The notes beneath the pieces were generated by a model that did not search any database, was not told where the DNA came from, and was given only the letters and a program-made list of their open reading frames with translations. DNA of 64,000 nt from Bryobacterales bacterium (GTDB lineage Bacteria > Acidobacteriota > Terriglobia > Bryobacterales > Bryobacteraceae), in NCBI GenBank assembly GCA_020846745.1, contig JADLDI010000032.1:248001-312000 (forward strand), read 5' to 3'. Position numbers and translations under genes: made by a program. Below are positions 16,973-24,766 of this stretch, piece after piece (the first letter of the stretch is position 1; the number at the start of each line of letters is the position of its first letter).

Positions 16973-18817
16973 ATGTCGAAGTGTCTATGCGCGGCGGTGA
17001 CAGGACTTGTGCTTTGCCTGGCCGGCTTTGCGGCGGATAACAAGACGGCCCAGGCGAAGGAAGAAAGCCTTCCTCCCGAGCGCTTTGCCGAGATTCATTC
17101 CCCCCTCCTACGGTCCAACAAAGCCGCCGCGGGCGAACTGACCGACCGTGTTGCCCGGTCGCTTCCCGCCGGCGCGCAGACGGTGGCCGCGCCGAAACCC
17201 GCCAACTTGATCGACCGGCACATTTTCGGCAAGATGGCGCGGGATGGCGTCGAGCCGGCTGCGCTGTCGCCGGACGCCGAATTCCTGCGCCGGGTGACGC
17301 TCGACCTGACGGGACGAATTCCATCGTCCGCTGAAGTCACCGATTTCGTGGCGTCGACCGATGCGGCAAAGCGCGACAAGGCAATCGACAAGCTGCTCGA
17401 ATCCGACGCGTTCGTGGACAAGTGGGCGTACTTCTTCATGGACCTGTTCCGGGCGAACGGCAAGATGGGCCGGGGCATGAACCTGTTCCACTACTGGATG
17501 CGCGAGAACCTGGCGGTGGACCGGCCGTATGACGAGGTCGCCCGCGACATCATCGCGTCGGCGGCAAAGTCGAACCACGTGGTGGCGGCGTCGAGCCTGA
17601 TCGCCCGCGAACACGTGCAGGGCAAGCCGCAACCAGACGATGGCAAGGACCTCGGCATGGTCCAGCAGACGGACACGCATGACGAGTTGACGGTGCTTTA
17701 TGCGAAGACCTTCCTGGGCATCAACCTGTCGTGCATCTCGTGTCATGACGGGCAGAAGCACCTGGAAAAGGTAAACGTGTACCTGACAGGGAAGACGCGG
17801 AAGCAGTTCTTCCGGATGGCATCGTTCCTGGGCAATTCGCGGTACCTGATGTATTGGGAAGACGGCAAACCGCAATCGGGCGAGTTCCTGATCGACGACG
17901 GCGCGTCCGGCTACGACACCAAAGGGGCGAGCATGATTCGCGTGGGCCGGTTCGGCGGGAGCAATTCACCTGCGTTCCTGCTGACGGGCGATACGCCGCG
18001 CCCGGGCGTCGAACCGCGGATGGAGTTGGGGCGGATGATCACGGCGAATCCGCAGTTTGCGCGCGCCACGGCCAACATGTTCTGGTGGCGGATGATGGGG
18101 CAGGGCATTGTCGAACCCTATGACGAGTTCGACTTGGCGCGGCAGGATCCGAACAATGTCCCCGCCGGTTGGGAACTGCAGCCGTCGCATCCTGGGTTGT
18201 TGAACGATCTGGCGGCCGATTTCCGGAAGAGCAACTATTCGGTGAAGCACCTGTTGCGGACCATCTGCCGGTCGAACGCGTATCAACTCTCGGCGCGCTA
18301 CGAGGGCGAGTGGAAGGACAAATACACACGCTACTTCGCGCGGAAACTGGTGCGGATGCTGACCGCGGAGGAGCTGCACGACGCCATCACGCTGGCGACG
18401 GGTCGCCCGGGCAGCTTCAAGCTGGGCGACAGGCAGGTGCAGATGTCGATGCAGTTGTCGGGTCCATCGGGCGGCGGCGATCTGAAGTATTTCATGCAGA
18501 CGTTCGGCCAGTCGAACCGCAACAACCCGCCGCGGTTCCAGACGGGGTCGCCCCTGCAGCCGCTGCTGCTGATGCAGTCGCCGGTGGTAGGCGACCGTGT
18601 GCTGGCGGCGAAAGATTCGACGGTCCAGCGGTTGCTCGATTCGTATAAAGACGACGCGAAGGTGGTGGACGAGATGTTTCTCGGGACGTTGTCGCGGCCG
18701 CCCTCGAAGTCCGAACGCGAGGTGGCGCTGTCGGCGCTCGCCAGGAATCGCGTGGAAGGCGCCCAGAACCTGCAATGGGCGCTGATCAACCTGACCGAGT
18801 TTTTCTTCAACTATTAA
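16973..18817 (+). CDS. DUF1549/DUF1553 protein with CxxCH motif
   Basis: A 614-residue exported protein of the PSCyt2/PSD1 type common in planctomycetes and acidobacteria. Start ATG 16973 is preceded by GGGAGAGTG; residues 1-20 form a signal peptide. The DUF1549 part is recognisable at DAEFLRRVTLDLTGRIPSS and WAYFFMDLFRANGK. A heme-c-type CISCH motif lies in LSCISCHDGQKHLEK. The DUF1553-like half includes the DLARQDPNNVPAGWELQPSHPGLLNDLA block and LVRMLTAEELHDAI. Function is not established; such genes are nearly always paired with DUF1501. It is first in a three-gene operon. Confidence 0.86.
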   Translation: MSKCLCAAVTGLVLCLAGFAADNKTAQAKEESLPPERFAEIHSPLLRSNKAAAGELTDRVARSLPAGAQTVAAPKPANLIDRHIFGKMARDGVEPAALSPDAEFLRRVTLDLTGRIPSSAEVTDFVASTDAAKRDKAIDKLLESDAFVDKWAYFFMDLFRANGKMGRGMNLFHYWMRENLAVDRPYDEVARDIIASAAKSNHVVAASSLIAREHVQGKPQPDDGKDLGMVQQTDTHDELTVLYAKTFLGINLSCISCHDGQKHLEKVNVYLTGKTRKQFFRMASFLGNSRYLMYWEDGKPQSGEFLIDDGASGYDTKGASMIRVGRFGGSNSPAFLLTGDTPRPGVEPRMELGRMITANPQFARATANMFWWRMMGQGIVEPYDEFDLARQDPNNVPAGWELQPSHPGLLNDLAADFRKSNYSVKHLLRTICRSNAYQLSARYEGEWKDKYTRYFARKLVRMLTAEELHDAITLATGRPGSFKLGDRQVQMSMQLSGPSGGGDLKYFMQTFGQSNRNNPPRFQTGSPLQPLLLMQSPVVGDRVLAAKDSTVQRLLDSYKDDAKVVDEMFLGTLSRPPSKSEREVALSALARNRVEGAQNLQWALINLTEFFFNY

Positions 18818-18831
18818 GAGGAGCGGCGGCG

Positions 18832-20226
18832 ATGAAAACCGTGGGTGAGATAGGAAGCACGCGCCGCGATCTGCTGCGGTACGGCGGCATGGGCCTGGCG
18901 CTCGCGCCGGCCGAGGGGCTGGTACCGTCGGCGTTCGGGGCTACCGGCTACCAGGCGAAGCCGCGCGGCACGGCTCGCAACGTGATCTATTACGAGATCT
19001 CCGGGGCGATCGCACATACGGAGACGTTCGACTTCAAGGAGACGGCCGGAACACCGAAGGATCTGGATGTTCGCAAGGTAAAAGACGACCTCTACCTGTC
19101 GCACCTGCTCTTCCCGCGGCTTGAAAAGCACATGGACAAGCTGGCGATCGTGCGGTCGCTGTTGAGCCATGAAGAGGTCCACTTCCGCGGACAGTACTAT
19201 GTGCAGACCGGGCGGCAGTTGAACCTGGCGTTCGCGCGCGAGATTCCCGCTGTCGGCTCTGTTATCGCGTCGGAACTCGAAGGGCGGCGGCGCGAGAAAG
19301 ACACGTTCCCGATCTACATGTCGTTCAACCTGGACAAGGCGTTTCCGGGGGCGCTGTCGACGGGGTTCCTGCATCCGCGATTCTCGGTGGTGGACATCAA
19401 TCCGGAATCGGCCGTGAAGGGGATGGCGCTCGACGACAAGGCGATCCAGTTGCTCGAAGAGCGCTGGCGGCTGCTGTCGGCACTGCGGAGCGCGGAACGC
19501 GAACGCATGTCGAAGTTCGGACGGGAAATGTCGTCGTACGAAAACTTCTACGACACGGCGCACCGGCTGCTGTCGGACGCGCGGTGGCCGGCGGCGTTCC
19601 AGATCTCGGATGAAGACCGGAAGCGGTACGGCAATACTCCGGTAGGCATATCGTGCATTCTGGCGCGGAACGTGTTGGCGCAGGACGCGGGGACACATTA
19701 CGTACACATTTGTCATCCCGGCTGGGATCATCACGTGTATATCTGGGACCGTTCGAAGCCGTCGCACCACTATCAGCTTTGCGCCGAGTTCGATCCGGCA
19801 TTCGCGAGTTTATTGGAGGATTTGGCCCGAACGCCGTCGAAGACCGATCCGTCGAAGACGCTGCTCGATGAGACGCTGGTGGTGGCGATGGGCGAGTTTG
19901 GGCGGACGCCGGGTCCGCTGAACAACATGGCGGGCCGCGATCATCATAATAAGGTGTTCCCGGCGCTGTTCGCGGGGGCGGGCGTCAAAGGCGGCGCCAT
20001 CTGCGGGGCGTCGGATAAGGATGGCGAGCGGGTGTCGCAGACGGGCTGGCCTCGCAAGGAGCAGCCGCGCATCGAGAACGTGGTGGCGACGATGTATTCG
20101 GCGCTCGGCATCGACTGGTCGAAGGAGATCCGGAACACCCCATCGGGCCGCACGTATCCTTATGTAGACTCGCTCGGTCCAGGCGGGTGGATTCCGACGG
20201 ATGACATTACGGCCATTTACGGTTAG
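18832..20226 (+). CDS. DUF1501 secreted protein (sulfatase-like fold)
   Basis: Chosen start ATG 18832 has AAGAGGAG upstream and gives 464 aa. The leader STRRDLLRYGGMGLALAP is twin-arginine-like. DUF1501 proteins are related to alkaline phosphatase/sulfatase folds; conserved blocks here are VHFRGQYYVQTGRQLN, VHICHPGWDHH and the late metal-site-like VVAMGEFGRTPG...GRDHHNKVFPALFAGAG. It lies 14 nt after its DUF1549 partner and overlaps the next gene by 26 nt. The pair is predicted to act in the periplasm, role unknown. Confidence 0.87.
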   Translation: MKTVGEIGSTRRDLLRYGGMGLALAPAEGLVPSAFGATGYQAKPRGTARNVIYYEISGAIAHTETFDFKETAGTPKDLDVRKVKDDLYLSHLLFPRLEKHMDKLAIVRSLLSHEEVHFRGQYYVQTGRQLNLAFAREIPAVGSVIASELEGRRREKDTFPIYMSFNLDKAFPGALSTGFLHPRFSVVDINPESAVKGMALDDKAIQLLEERWRLLSALRSAERERMSKFGREMSSYENFYDTAHRLLSDARWPAAFQISDEDRKRYGNTPVGISCILARNVLAQDAGTHYVHICHPGWDHHVYIWDRSKPSHHYQLCAEFDPAFASLLEDLARTPSKTDPSKTLLDETLVVAMGEFGRTPGPLNNMAGRDHHNKVFPALFAGAGVKGGAICGASDKDGERVSQTGWPRKEQPRIENVVATMYSALGIDWSKEIRNTPSGRTYPYVDSLGPGGWIPTDDITAIYG

Positions 20227-21025
20227 CCTGCTCGCCGCCGCCTGCGCGTGGTGTGCGGAACCAGTTGGGCGCAAAGGGATGGTGTTCATCCCCGGGGGCG
20301 AATACGCTCGCGGCCGAACACACGCGCTGCCGGACGACGACTTGAAGTGGTTCCCGGAACTGGTGAAAGACGACCGGCCGGTGAAGAAGGTCCAGGTGGA
20401 TGCGTTTTATCTCGATCAATACGAGGTGACCAACGAGCAGTACGCTGCGTTTGCCGCGGCCGCCAGACATCGCGTGCCCTACAACTGGCCCAAGGGCAAG
20501 GTTCCCGCAGGCAAAGAGAAGCTGCCGGTGGCGGCAGTGGACTGGAACGACGCCGTGGCGTATTGCAACTGGTCAGGCAAGCGGTTGCCGACCGAGGCGG
20601 AGTGGGAACGCGCGGCTCGCGGGTTGGCGGACGGGAAGATCTATCCCTGGGGCGACCGCGCGATTACCCATAAAGACGCCTGTTACGACACACTGAAAGG
20701 TCCGTGCCCGGTGGGGCAGTTCCCGGCAAACTATTTCGGCCTATACGACATGGCGGGCAATGTGTGGGAGTGGACGGCGGACTGGTACGCTCGCGAGTAT
20801 TACGCCAGTGCACCCGGCCGCAACCCAAAGGGTCCGCCAAAGGGTCCGCCAAAAGGTCCGATGGAAGGGCAGTACCGGGTGATCCGCGGCGGCTCGTGGG
20901 CGGACGTGCCGAAGTACCTGACATGCGCATACCGGTCGTGGGCGCGGCCGCTCGAACGGTCGCCGAATATCGGGTTCCGGTGCGCGGTGGGGATGGGGAT
21001 GGGGATGGGGTTGGCCGGCCGGTAG
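20201..21025 (+). CDS. Formylglycine-generating/sulfatase-modifying-factor domain protein
   Basis: A 274-residue secreted protein with a short signal peptide (LLAAACAWCA). FGE-sulfatase fold blocks are visible: FIPGGEYARGR, FYLDQYEVTNEQYAAF, VDWNDAVAYCNWSGKRLPTEAEWERAARG, YDMAGNVWEWTADWY and VIRGGSW...NIGFRCAV. Only one Cys (in LTCAYRSW) aligns with the active-site pair of true FGE; the partner position appears to be Pro, so canonical formylglycine formation is doubtful. Two low-complexity tracts occur: a KGPP repeat and a GMGMGM tail. It overlaps the DUF1501 gene by 26 nt, so translation is probably coupled. Confidence 0.85.
   Translation: MTLRPFTVSLLAAACAWCAEPVGRKGMVFIPGGEYARGRTHALPDDDLKWFPELVKDDRPVKKVQVDAFYLDQYEVTNEQYAAFAAAARHRVPYNWPKGKVPAGKEKLPVAAVDWNDAVAYCNWSGKRLPTEAEWERAARGLADGKIYPWGDRAITHKDACYDTLKGPCPVGQFPANYFGLYDMAGNVWEWTADWYAREYYASAPGRNPKGPPKGPPKGPMEGQYRVIRGGSWADVPKYLTCAYRSWARPLERSPNIGFRCAVGMGMGMGLAGR
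20825..20860 (+). repeat. 12-nt tandem repeat, three copies
   Basis: CCAAAGGGTCCG is repeated three times (third copy with one mismatch), encoding a Pro-Lys-Gly-Pro array inside the sulfatase-modifying-factor protein, between the tryptophan-rich block and the RGGSW block. Copy number changes would stay in frame. Confidence 0.85.
20989..21010 (+). repeat. GGGGAT hexanucleotide microsatellite at gene 3' end
   Basis: Three perfect GGGGAT units plus a partial one encode the Gly-Met alternation near the C-terminus of the sulfatase-modifying-factor protein. Four G-runs also make a possible G-quadruplex. Confidence 0.8.
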
Positions 21026-21082
21026 CGCTCGAGGCCTGTGACTCCCGAGCCGAAGCCGGCACTCCCTGCAAAGTCGACTTTC

Positions 21083-22384
21083 CTACAGCGTGCGCAACTG
21101 GGCAGCCTGCGCCTGGATCTTCGCTATCGCCCCCGCGATCTGCTCCATGTCGGACCGCGGACCGAGCAGCGCCGTTTGCGTGAACCACACGGCTTCGTCG
21201 CACAGGCGATCGTTCACGGGGCATTGATTGCGGTCGTACCACTCCGTCAGTAACTTCTCCGGGTAGATCTTGCGATACCCCTTCGCGAGCAGCGTGTCTT
21301 TAATGAACGGCTGCTTGTTGAGCGGGGTGTATCCGGACGAGCCGCGGATGCCTTCGGCCGCCAGCGCCTTCAGGAAGGTCGATCGCGGAACATCGGCAAA
21401 CGCGCGCTTATCGTACCGCAGCATGTACAGGTGCCACGCGCTGCGCGTACAGCCTGGATAGTTGCGGACCGGCTTGATGCCCGGGATCTTTTCGAGCAGC
21501 GATGTCAGGTACTTCGCATTGTCGTTGCGTGTCTGCGCTTGCGCTTCCACGCGAGCCATCTGGCTGCGCAGGATGGATGCTTGAAATTCGGTCAGCCGGA
21601 GGTTTGCGCCGCTCGCCACAAACTCCTGGCCGCCGGGCATGCGGTTGCGGCCGTTGGTATGGAAAGAATAGCAACGGTCGAACAGGCTGGTGTCGTTGGT
21701 AGAAACGGCGCCCCCCTCGCCCGAATTCAGGTTCTTCGAAGCCTGAAAGCTGAAGCATCCGGCCGCGCCGTGGGTGCCCAACTTACGTCCGCGCCACTCG
21801 CCCAGATGCGCCTGGCAAGCGTCTTCGATCACCGGTATCTTACGTTCCGCGCCGGTTTTCAGGACGGTATCGAGATCGGCCGCACAGCCGGCCATGTGGA
21901 CCGGGACGATCGCCGCCGTGCGATCGGTAATTTTCGACGCGATTTTTGTCGCATCGATCTGGAAGCTCTCGATGTCTGTGTCGACAAACACCGGAATGGC
22001 ATACTGCAGCAGCACCACGTTGATGGTCGCAACAAACGTGTATGGCGGGACGATCACCTCGTCTCCAGGACTAACACCCAGCGCGTTCAGAGATGTGAAG
22101 AGTGCGCTGGTTCCGTTCGCAGTCGCCAGCACGTGCTTCGCGCCCAGCAGTTCGGCGTAGCTCTTCTCGAACGCCTCGACATTGCCCGTACCGTGCCGGC
22201 CCCAGCGGCCGCTCCGCAGCACGCCCATGAGCGCGTTCTCTTCCGTCTGGTCCCACTTGGGCCACGACGTGAAGCCGCTCCGGCGCACAGGTTCGCCTCC
22301 GAGAACCGCCAAACGTCCATTAGAAGCCGCGCTCGACACCAGCGGCGCGGCAGTACTCGCAGCGATAAAGTTGCGACGCTTCAT
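21083..22384 (-). CDS. DegT/DnrJ-family aminotransferase with twin-arginine-like leader
   Basis: A 433-residue protein. Start ATG 22384 gives MKRRNFIAASTAAPLVSSAA, a secretion-type leader, before the enzyme core (LAVLGGEPVRRSGFTSWPKW). PLP-enzyme blocks are present: ANGTSALFTSLNALG, DEVIVPPYTFVAT, VIEDACQAHLGEWRGRKLG and the Schiff-base region CFSFQASKNLNSGEGGA with the expected Lys. The family is normally cytoplasmic and acts on nucleotide sugars, so the leader is notable. An ATG three codons upstream (22393) is an alternative. It is divergent from the uracil-DNA glycosylase with only 24 nt between starts, and convergent with the previous gene. Confidence 0.87.
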   Translation of the reverse strand: MKRRNFIAASTAAPLVSSAASNGRLAVLGGEPVRRSGFTSWPKWDQTEENALMGVLRSGRWGRHGTGNVEAFEKSYAELLGAKHVLATANGTSALFTSLNALGVSPGDEVIVPPYTFVATINVVLLQYAIPVFVDTDIESFQIDATKIASKITDRTAAIVPVHMAGCAADLDTVLKTGAERKIPVIEDACQAHLGEWRGRKLGTHGAAGCFSFQASKNLNSGEGGAVSTNDTSLFDRCYSFHTNGRNRMPGGQEFVASGANLRLTEFQASILRSQMARVEAQAQTRNDNAKYLTSLLEKIPGIKPVRNYPGCTRSAWHLYMLRYDKRAFADVPRSTFLKALAAEGIRGSSGYTPLNKQPFIKDTLLAKGYRKIYPEKLLTEWYDRNQCPVNDRLCDEAVWFTQTALLGPRSDMEQIAGAIAKIQAQAAQLRTL

Positions 22385-22408
22385 GCGCACCATGCTATCA
22401 GGGTTGAT

Positions 22409-23080
22409 GTGACGCCGATCGAACGATTGCAGCGGGAAATTGTGCAGTGTGAGAAATGTTCACGTTTGCGGCAGCATTGCACCGAGGTCGCGGCCGTGAA
22501 GCGGCGGGCCTATCGCGATCAGCAATACTGGGGGCGGCCGGTGCCGTCGTTCGGCGATCCCAAGGCTCGCCTGCTGATCGTCGGCCTCGCTCCGGCGGCA
22601 CATGGCGCCAACCGCACAGGCCGCATGTTCACCGGCGATTCGTCGGGAGACTTGCTGTATCGTGTGCTGCACAACACCGGCTTTGCGTCGCAGCCTACCA
22701 GCAGGTTGAGAGACGACGGGTTGAAACTGCACGATGCTTACATCACCGCCTCCGCCCATTGCGCGCCGCCCGACAACAAACCGTCTACGGAAGAATTGAA
22801 CACCTGCCGCGAGTTTCTTACGCGCGAACTGGCGCTGATGCCCGAAGCGAAGGTGGTGGTGGCGTTAGGCAGGATCGCCTTTGAGAACTATCTGCGGGCG
22901 GCGGGGCTAAAACCCGGCGGGTATGAGTTCGGGCACGGCGTGGAGCACCATTTGGAGAACGGCAAAACGCTCATCTGTTCGTATCATCCAAGCCGGCAGA
23001 ACACGTCTACCGGCAGGCTGACGGAGGCGATGCTAGAAGCCATTTTCACACGCGCACGACAGATCGTTAGCCGCCGGTAG
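22409..23080 (+). CDS. Uracil-DNA glycosylase family 5 (UDGb-like)
   Basis: A 223-residue base-excision enzyme removing uracil and perhaps hypoxanthine from DNA. The start is GTG 22409 (MTPIERLQREIVQCEKC); the much longer open frame upstream is antisense to the aminotransferase. Iron-sulfur ligands are likely Cys14, Cys17, Cys118 and Cys133. Motif A is GLAPAAHGANRTGRMFTGD (residues 59-77), which lacks the Asn/Asp seen in other families and is diagnostic of family 5; motif B is YHPSRQNT (192-199). The 3' end overlaps the convergent sortase gene by 14 nt. Confidence 0.92.
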   Translation: MTPIERLQREIVQCEKCSRLRQHCTEVAAVKRRAYRDQQYWGRPVPSFGDPKARLLIVGLAPAAHGANRTGRMFTGDSSGDLLYRVLHNTGFASQPTSRLRDDGLKLHDAYITASAHCAPPDNKPSTEELNTCREFLTRELALMPEAKVVVALGRIAFENYLRAAGLKPGGYEFGHGVEHHLENGKTLICSYHPSRQNTSTGRLTEAMLEAIFTRARQIVSRR

Positions 23081-23651
23081 CTACGGTTTCAGAAAGCGCG
23101 GGTACTCGATCCACCTTCTCCGCGCGAACGATATACCGCTTTGGCGCGTTGCCTACCCAGAAGAACGGATAGCAAGTGATCAACGTCAGAACCGGTTTTG
23201 TTTCCGGGCTGAGCACGGCCACATCGGTGGGCTTCACAATGCGCGTCCACGTCACGCGATACCGTGTGCGCCCCGCCGGACCTTCCACCCAAATGTCATC
23301 GCCGATCTTCACGTCTTTCAGAAAACGGAAGTGCGTGTCGCGATGTCCGGCGATGGCGGAATTGCCGGGCATGCCCGGAAGCGCCGTGTGCTCCACCAAC
23401 CCCGGGCCCTTCTTGAGCGTTGCGTCTCGCGTATTATCGAGGACGAACAGATCTTTTTCGAGCTTTGGGAAGCTCAGCCGGGCGACGACACCCTTCGGCA
23501 TGGCCGGCTCCCGATGAGCCTGCGGATGCGTCGACTGTTCCCATTGCTCGCGCGCCTCCTCTTGCCCGGCGTGCTGAGCTAAGTAAAAGGAGGCTCCCTG
23601 GTAGACCAGGAAGCCTCCGGCAAGAATTAGGAGCCAGCTTAAGGCTCGCAC
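23067..23651 (-). CDS. Class D sortase
   Basis: Sortase-fold transpeptidase with an N-terminal membrane anchor. Catalytic residues are His103 in AGHRDTHFRFL, Cys160 in LITCYPF and Arg172 in APKRYIV. I chose GTG 23651, 12 nt after the substrate gene stop with AAGGG 8 nt before it, giving 194 aa. An ATG at 23714 would add 21 residues, overlap the preceding gene by 52 nt and lack a ribosome site. The gene follows directly behind an LPXTA-tailed protein, its probable substrate. Class D enzymes of Gram-positives favour LPXTA. Sortases in Gram-negatives are known but less studied; where this one anchors its substrate is unclear. Confidence 0.9.
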   Translation of the reverse strand: MRALSWLLILAGGFLVYQGASFYLAQHAGQEEAREQWEQSTHPQAHREPAMPKGVVARLSFPKLEKDLFVLDNTRDATLKKGPGLVEHTALPGMPGNSAIAGHRDTHFRFLKDVKIGDDIWVEGPAGRTRYRVTWTRIVKPTDVAVLSPETKPVLTLITCYPFFWVGNAPKRYIVRAEKVDRVPALSETVATGG

Positions 23652-23662
23652 GTGATTTGCCC

Positions 23663-24637
23663 TTACGAGCGCCGGGACACGGCGTAACCCAGAGAGGTCA
23701 ACGCGGAGCCGCATAGCAGAAGGGCCATCCAGTTACCGGCCGTCGAAGGCAGGGTGTTGCCCGCCGTGCGGGAACCGGTTGTCGTCGCCTGATCGGCATC
23801 GGCCGGGGTGCGGCCGGAGAGGCTGCGGTTTTCACCAGCGGTATTGGCGCCGGTGGTAGTGGATTGCGAAGCAGCGTCGGAGGAAGTCATGCGTGGCGTG
23901 CTGCGGGGGGTCGACTGCTGGGCAGCGGCGTCCGATGCCGTGCTGCGCGGCGTGGTGGCGTGCTGAGCGGCGTCGGAACCGGTGGTGCGGTTCTGCGCCG
24001 TCAGGTCGGTGGACGTTGTGCGCCGATTGGCAGCGTCGGCACTGTCGGAAGTGGTGAACCGGTTGTTTTCGGTGCTCTGGGCAAAGCCTGGAGTCGAGGT
24101 GCCGGTGGTGGTCCGGTTCGAGGCGGTGGTGCTGTCGTTCACCGTGGAACGAGAAGCGGCTGTATCGGCAGGCGTCGTCGTGCTCGACGTTGTGCTGGTT
24201 TGCTGATTCATCGGAACGAAGCGGCCGGCCACGGTGCTCGATTCATGCTGACGGTTGCGCACCTCTTCGGGAAGTACGAATTCGTAACCGTAGTTTTTGC
24301 CCTGAATCCAGATTTTGTCAAAGTAGTATTCGTTGTCACCAACTTTGTGCAGAACAACTTTGGTGTCTTCCGGCGTGTTGTTGTCGAGCGTCGGAATGGT
24401 CATTGCACTGGTTTCGAAAGTCGTGCCGCCGTCTTTGAAGATCTGCAGGACACGTGTTTTTGCGGCGCTTTGCATTTCGCGAATTGTATATTCGCCCGGC
24501 TCAAGGCGCTGATGGTTGATGGTGACCGGGTAAGGCAGGTCGACAATAACCTTGTCATAAAGAGGACCCTGCGCCACGGCGGCCATATACACTCCGATGA
24601 CGCCCAAACCGAGCCCTAATGTGAGTTGCTTTGTCAT
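23663..24637 (-). CDS. LPXTA-tailed, Thr/Ser-rich surface protein (probable sortase substrate)
   Basis: A 324-residue protein starting at ATG 24637, with AAAGGAG 8 nt upstream. Layout: signal peptide (about 1-23), small beta domain (about 24-135; starts GPLYDKVIVDLPYPVTINHQ, a type of domain I associate with acidobacterial exported proteins), a low-complexity Thr/Ser/Ala/Asn stalk (about 145-292), LPSTA at 296-300, a hydrophobic segment (301-320) and the tail SRRS. This is a complete cell-wall-sorting-signal architecture. The adjacent downstream gene is a class D sortase. Function of the domain is unknown; the stalk could be O-glycosylated, which is inference. Confidence 0.85.
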   Translation of the reverse strand: MTKQLTLGLGLGVIGVYMAAVAQGPLYDKVIVDLPYPVTINHQRLEPGEYTIREMQSAAKTRVLQIFKDGGTTFETSAMTIPTLDNNTPEDTKVVLHKVGDNEYYFDKIWIQGKNYGYEFVLPEEVRNRQHESSTVAGRFVPMNQQTSTTSSTTTPADTAASRSTVNDSTTASNRTTTGTSTPGFAQSTENNRFTTSDSADAANRRTTSTDLTAQNRTTGSDAAQHATTPRSTASDAAAQQSTPRSTPRMTSSDAASQSTTTGANTAGENRSLSGRTPADADQATTTGSRTAGNTLPSTAGNWMALLLCGSALTSLGYAVSRRS

Positions 24638-24675
24638 GTAAAGTACTCCTTTACTCACTCGCTCTGAAATCTCTT

Positions 24676-24692
24676 ATGTGGTCTGTCCACAT
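24676..24692. promoter_or_regulatory. Inverted repeat in the LPXTA gene leader
   Basis: Perfect arms ATGTGG (24676-24681) and CCACAT (24687-24692) around TCTGT. It lies between the predicted sigma-54 start (about 24699) and the ribosome site, so it could be an operator or a leader hairpin. Confidence 0.35.
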
Positions 24693-24708
24693 TCACGTCA
24701 ACGAATAG

Positions 24709-24724
24709 TGCAAGAGTCTGGCCA
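24709..24724 (-). promoter_or_regulatory. Sigma-54 (-24/-12) promoter of the LPXTA-sortase operon
   Basis: The minus strand reads TGGCCAGACTCTTGCA. Against TGGCACG-N4-TTGCA it matches all but two positions, and the GG (24723-24722) and GC (24711-24710) are separated by exactly 10 nt as required. Predicted transcription start is about 24699, leaving a leader of about 60 nt with a good ribosome site. A 9-bp inverted repeat lies upstream, a possible activator site. The match is by eye only. Confidence 0.55.
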
Positions 24725-24737
24725 AACGGAAACCCCT

Positions 24738-24766
24738 GCGAAACCGGCATAAATCCTCGGTTTCGC
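24738..24766. promoter_or_regulatory. Inverted repeat upstream of the sigma-54 promoter
   Basis: Perfect 9-bp arms GCGAAACCG (24738-24746) and CGGTTTCGC (24758-24766) around 11 nt, centred about 53 nt upstream of the predicted transcript start. It is a candidate binding site for an enhancer-binding activator, although closer than usual. The rest of the 24638-25065 divergent region holds no gene; TTGAAT...TATATG near 24962-24988 is a weak promoter candidate for the receptor gene. Confidence 0.4.

Noticed and set aside
20201-21025. Canonical formylglycine-generating enzyme
   Set aside because: Fold is present, but only one of the two catalytic Cys positions appears occupied, so I keep the domain-level name.
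21431-22408. Long plus-strand open frame in front of the uracil-DNA glycosylase
   Set aside because: It is antisense to the DegT aminotransferase, has no homology, and the glycosylase fold starts cleanly at GTG 22409.
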